Assembly (NCBI GenBank): GCA_029258955.1
Contig: JAPDJT010000020.1
Coordinates: 1 to 33,613, forward strand
Direction of reading: 5' to 3'
From: Thermoplasmatota archaeon
GTDB lineage: Archaea; Thermoplasmatota; E2; UBA202; JdFR-43
Length of the DNA: 33,613 bases
Shown: positions 32,203-33,613 of the stretch, piece after piece
Numbering within the stretch: the stretch's first letter is position 1
Layout: every line of letters starts with the position of its first letter
Position numbers and translations under genes: made by a program
The notes under the pieces: model-generated
What the model was told of the DNA's origin: nothing
Seen by the model: the letters and a program-made list of their open reading frames with translations, nothing else
Databases searched by the model: none

Positions 32203-33309
32203 TTCAAAAGCTGGGCTTTTCTTTTCTCTCTCTTTTTCAACATAAATATTTATTGAATCTGTTGCATTGTCCGCCTTAACAAAAATTGTATGTTTTCCTT
32301 CATTAAGCTTGCTTATGTTTAAATAAAAACTCCATATGTATTTTCCGTAAGCTTTTTCCCATGAGCCATTATCAATTTTATACATTACTGTTTCATTTCC
32401 TTCATAAACACCTCTTACTACTGTATTTTCCTTTATTTTACTTCCATTTACTGGATAAGTTATATAAATTTTGTTTTCTTGACATATATTTATACTCCAT
32501 GGTTTTTTAGCTGGGCATTCATCAACATTTTTCTCTCCAATTTCATATATCTTTTCAAAACAATCACTCCAATAATTTCCCTTTCCATTATAGCTCCATT
32601 TATTTTCACCTACATTTGAACAATATGCATTGTATTTATTGTCTATAAAATTATTTTGGTAAATCAGATTGTTCTCGCTTCTACAGCATAAATAAATTCC
32701 TTTCCCATTATTTCTTATTTCATTATTTTTAACAGTAACATTTGCACAGGTTTGTAATCTTATGCCGGATGCTTCATTATTTTCTATAATATTTTGAGCA
32801 ATGTAACAATTTGTAGCATGTTGAGCATACATTCCATGCCCATTTGCGTATATTTGATTAGAAATTATTTTGTTGTTATGACTATAATCAACCCAGATTG
32901 CATAGTATTTATTTTTGAATATTTTGTTGCCAACAATTTCATTTTCATTTCCCTCAATATGTAATCCATTACTACAATTTACTATGGAACAATTCCTTAT
33001 TGCATTTCCACTGGATTTTATTTCTATACCATATAATGCATCTTTTATTACAAGATTTTCAACGGACACATTATTTGCTAAAATTTTTATTTCTCCTTCA
33101 ATAATCGCATCTCTTCCTTCAATATAAAGTGTCTTATCTACACTAAATCCTCTATAAACTCCAGATAAAATTACAATCTTATCTCCTGACATAGAGGCAT
33201 TTATTGCATCCTGTATACTTTGCCCCATTTCAACAAAAATTTCTCTTGAATGTGCATATGGCAAAATTAAAAGCAAAGCTATGTAAATGAGTAAAGCGAT
33301 TTTTTTCAT
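32155..33309 (-). CDS. NosD-like beta-helix surface protein with a PGF-CTERM-like tail
   Basis: The ATG at 33309 gives 384 residues with a strong signal peptide (MKKIALLIYIALLLILPYAHS). An ATG 21 nt upstream is less likely because it would bury this signal. The NosD entry motif is SIQDAINASMSGDKIVILSG. About nine beta-helix rungs follow, such as SSGNAIRNCSIVNCSNGLHI and NNEASGIRLQTCANVTVKNN, ending in GNYWSDC. An Ig-like domain (ITYPVNGSKIKENTVVRG, EGKHTIFVKADNA) comes next. The last residues SPAFELIFLLLAFFIARKFF form a short motif, a hydrophobic helix and a basic end, the layout of PGF-CTERM sorting tails. An AT-rich TATA-like box sits about 25 nt upstream of the ATG. Confidence 0.87.
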   Translation of the reverse strand: MKKIALLIYIALLLILPYAHSREIFVEMGQSIQDAINASMSGDKIVILSGVYRGFSVDKTLYIEGRDAIIEGEIKILANNVSVENLVIKDALYGIEIKSSGNAIRNCSIVNCSNGLHIEGNENEIVGNKIFKNKYYAIWVDYSHNNKIISNQIYANGHGMYAQHATNCYIAQNIIENNEASGIRLQTCANVTVKNNEIRNNGKGIYLCCRSENNLIYQNNFIDNKYNAYCSNVGENKWSYNGKGNYWSDCFEKIYEIGEKNVDECPAKKPWSINICQENKIYITYPVNGSKIKENTVVRGVYEGNETVMYKIDNGSWEKAYGKYIWSFYLNISKLNEGKHTIFVKADNATDSINIYVEKEREKKSPAFELIFLLLAFFIARKFF

Positions 33310-33352
33310 GTTGATTATTTTGCCAGCCATTTAAAATTTTTATGATGAAAGA

Positions 33353-33475
33353 ATCTTGAATAAATGGAATAAGATATTGTTATGGTATTTCTTCTGTGCA
33401 ATAGCCAATGACAACAATTTCTTTCATTGAAAGACAAGCCATAACAACATTCCCTTTCATTTTTTATTTTTTCAT
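33353..33475. repeat. Two adjoining units of the dispersed palindromic repeat
   Basis: TTGAATAAATGGAATAAGAT opens near 33355. GCAATAGCCAATGACAACAA then ATTTCTTTCATT (33417-33428) is the exact inverse of the left motif AATGAAAGAAAT. A second right arm, GCCATAACAACATTCCC, follows near 33440. The block lies between the NosD-like promoter and the transposase remnant. Confidence 0.6.
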
Positions 33476-33493
33476 CAACCTTTCCAGGGACTG

Positions 33494-33613
33494 TCAAGAA
33501 ATTCTTACCTCCAGATTGTAAATGGCTACAAATGCAGTAAGCCATTTTTCAACGCTTTCCTTTGAGGCATTTGAAGGAAAGCGTTTCCAGAATCTCTTCA
33601 ATCTTGCTTTTAA
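33494..33613 (-). pseudogene. Transposase C-terminal fragment, continuing beyond the window
   Basis: On the minus strand the frame is open from the window edge for 39 codons to a TGA at 33494-33496. It reads LKARLKRFWKRFPSNASKES followed by VEKWLTAFVAIYNLEVRIS, which has the look of a DDE transposase C-terminus (basic helix, RFP.N.S.ESVE.W...FVA.YN). The visible part is uninterrupted, so the gene outside may be intact. The family was not determined. A degenerate copy lies at 19872-19982. Confidence 0.6.

Noticed and set aside
8354-33309. A nos-type NosD-NosF-NosY copper-maturation system
   Set aside because: The NosD-like proteins are 10 kb or more away from the ABC pair, and no nosZ, nosL or copper motif is present.

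Overview
The window is AT-rich DNA from an archaeon. It carries eS8, SRP19, transcription factor B, RadB, an aLhr-type helicase, TrmJ, KptA, MptA, UPF0058 and DUF373 proteins, all archaeal in character. Secreted Ig-like and NosD-like proteins together with leaderless promoters fit best with Candidatus Thermoplasmatota, but no rRNA gene is present, so this placement is inference. I see no tRNA, rRNA or CRISPR.

Layout. 1-1162: end of a DtxR-type metal regulator, then rps8e-srp19. 1163-4429 is an accessory island: a serine recombinase with a perfect hairpin in front of it and a pair of 27-nt near-identical sites around it, palindromic repeats, a nicotianamine-synthase-like methyltransferase, and a decayed tryptophan synthase beta (TrpB) fragment lying against a decayed IS110 transposase. 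4430-7787: a secreted multi-Ig protein, trmJ and a small protein. 7788-8353: repeats only. 8354-10673: an ABC exporter whose permease carries an inserted propeller-like domain. 10654-14947: prs and lhr, divergent from a 5-formyltetrahydrofolate cyclo-ligase. 15114-18257: UPF0058, a gingipain-like C25 peptidase and a PfkB kinase. 18258-19792: tfb-rlmE. 20063-25348: a NosD-like protein, a DUF429-radB pair and a DUF373-M50 protease pair. 25335-30464: a secreted M28 peptidase with a large CARDB surface protein. 30664-33309: mptA, kptA and a second NosD-like protein. The window ends in repeats and a transposase C-terminus.

Three themes run through it. First, a secretome: the C25 peptidase, the M28 peptidase and the multi-Ig protein share the same C-terminal Ig-like domain, a possible sorting or attachment module; other surface proteins have a transmembrane tail or a PGF-CTERM-like tail. 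Second, promoters: in about ten places a TATA-like box is centred 23-26 nt before the start codon, so most first genes look leaderless, while Shine-Dalgarno motifs appear at a few other genes. One TATA box sits midway between two divergent GTG starts (lhr and the cyclo-ligase). Third, a dispersed imperfect palindromic repeat family fills most longer intergenic gaps.

The best candidates for something undescribed are the propeller-bearing ABC-2 permease, the shared C-terminal domain, the compact serine-recombinase unit and the palindromic repeat family.
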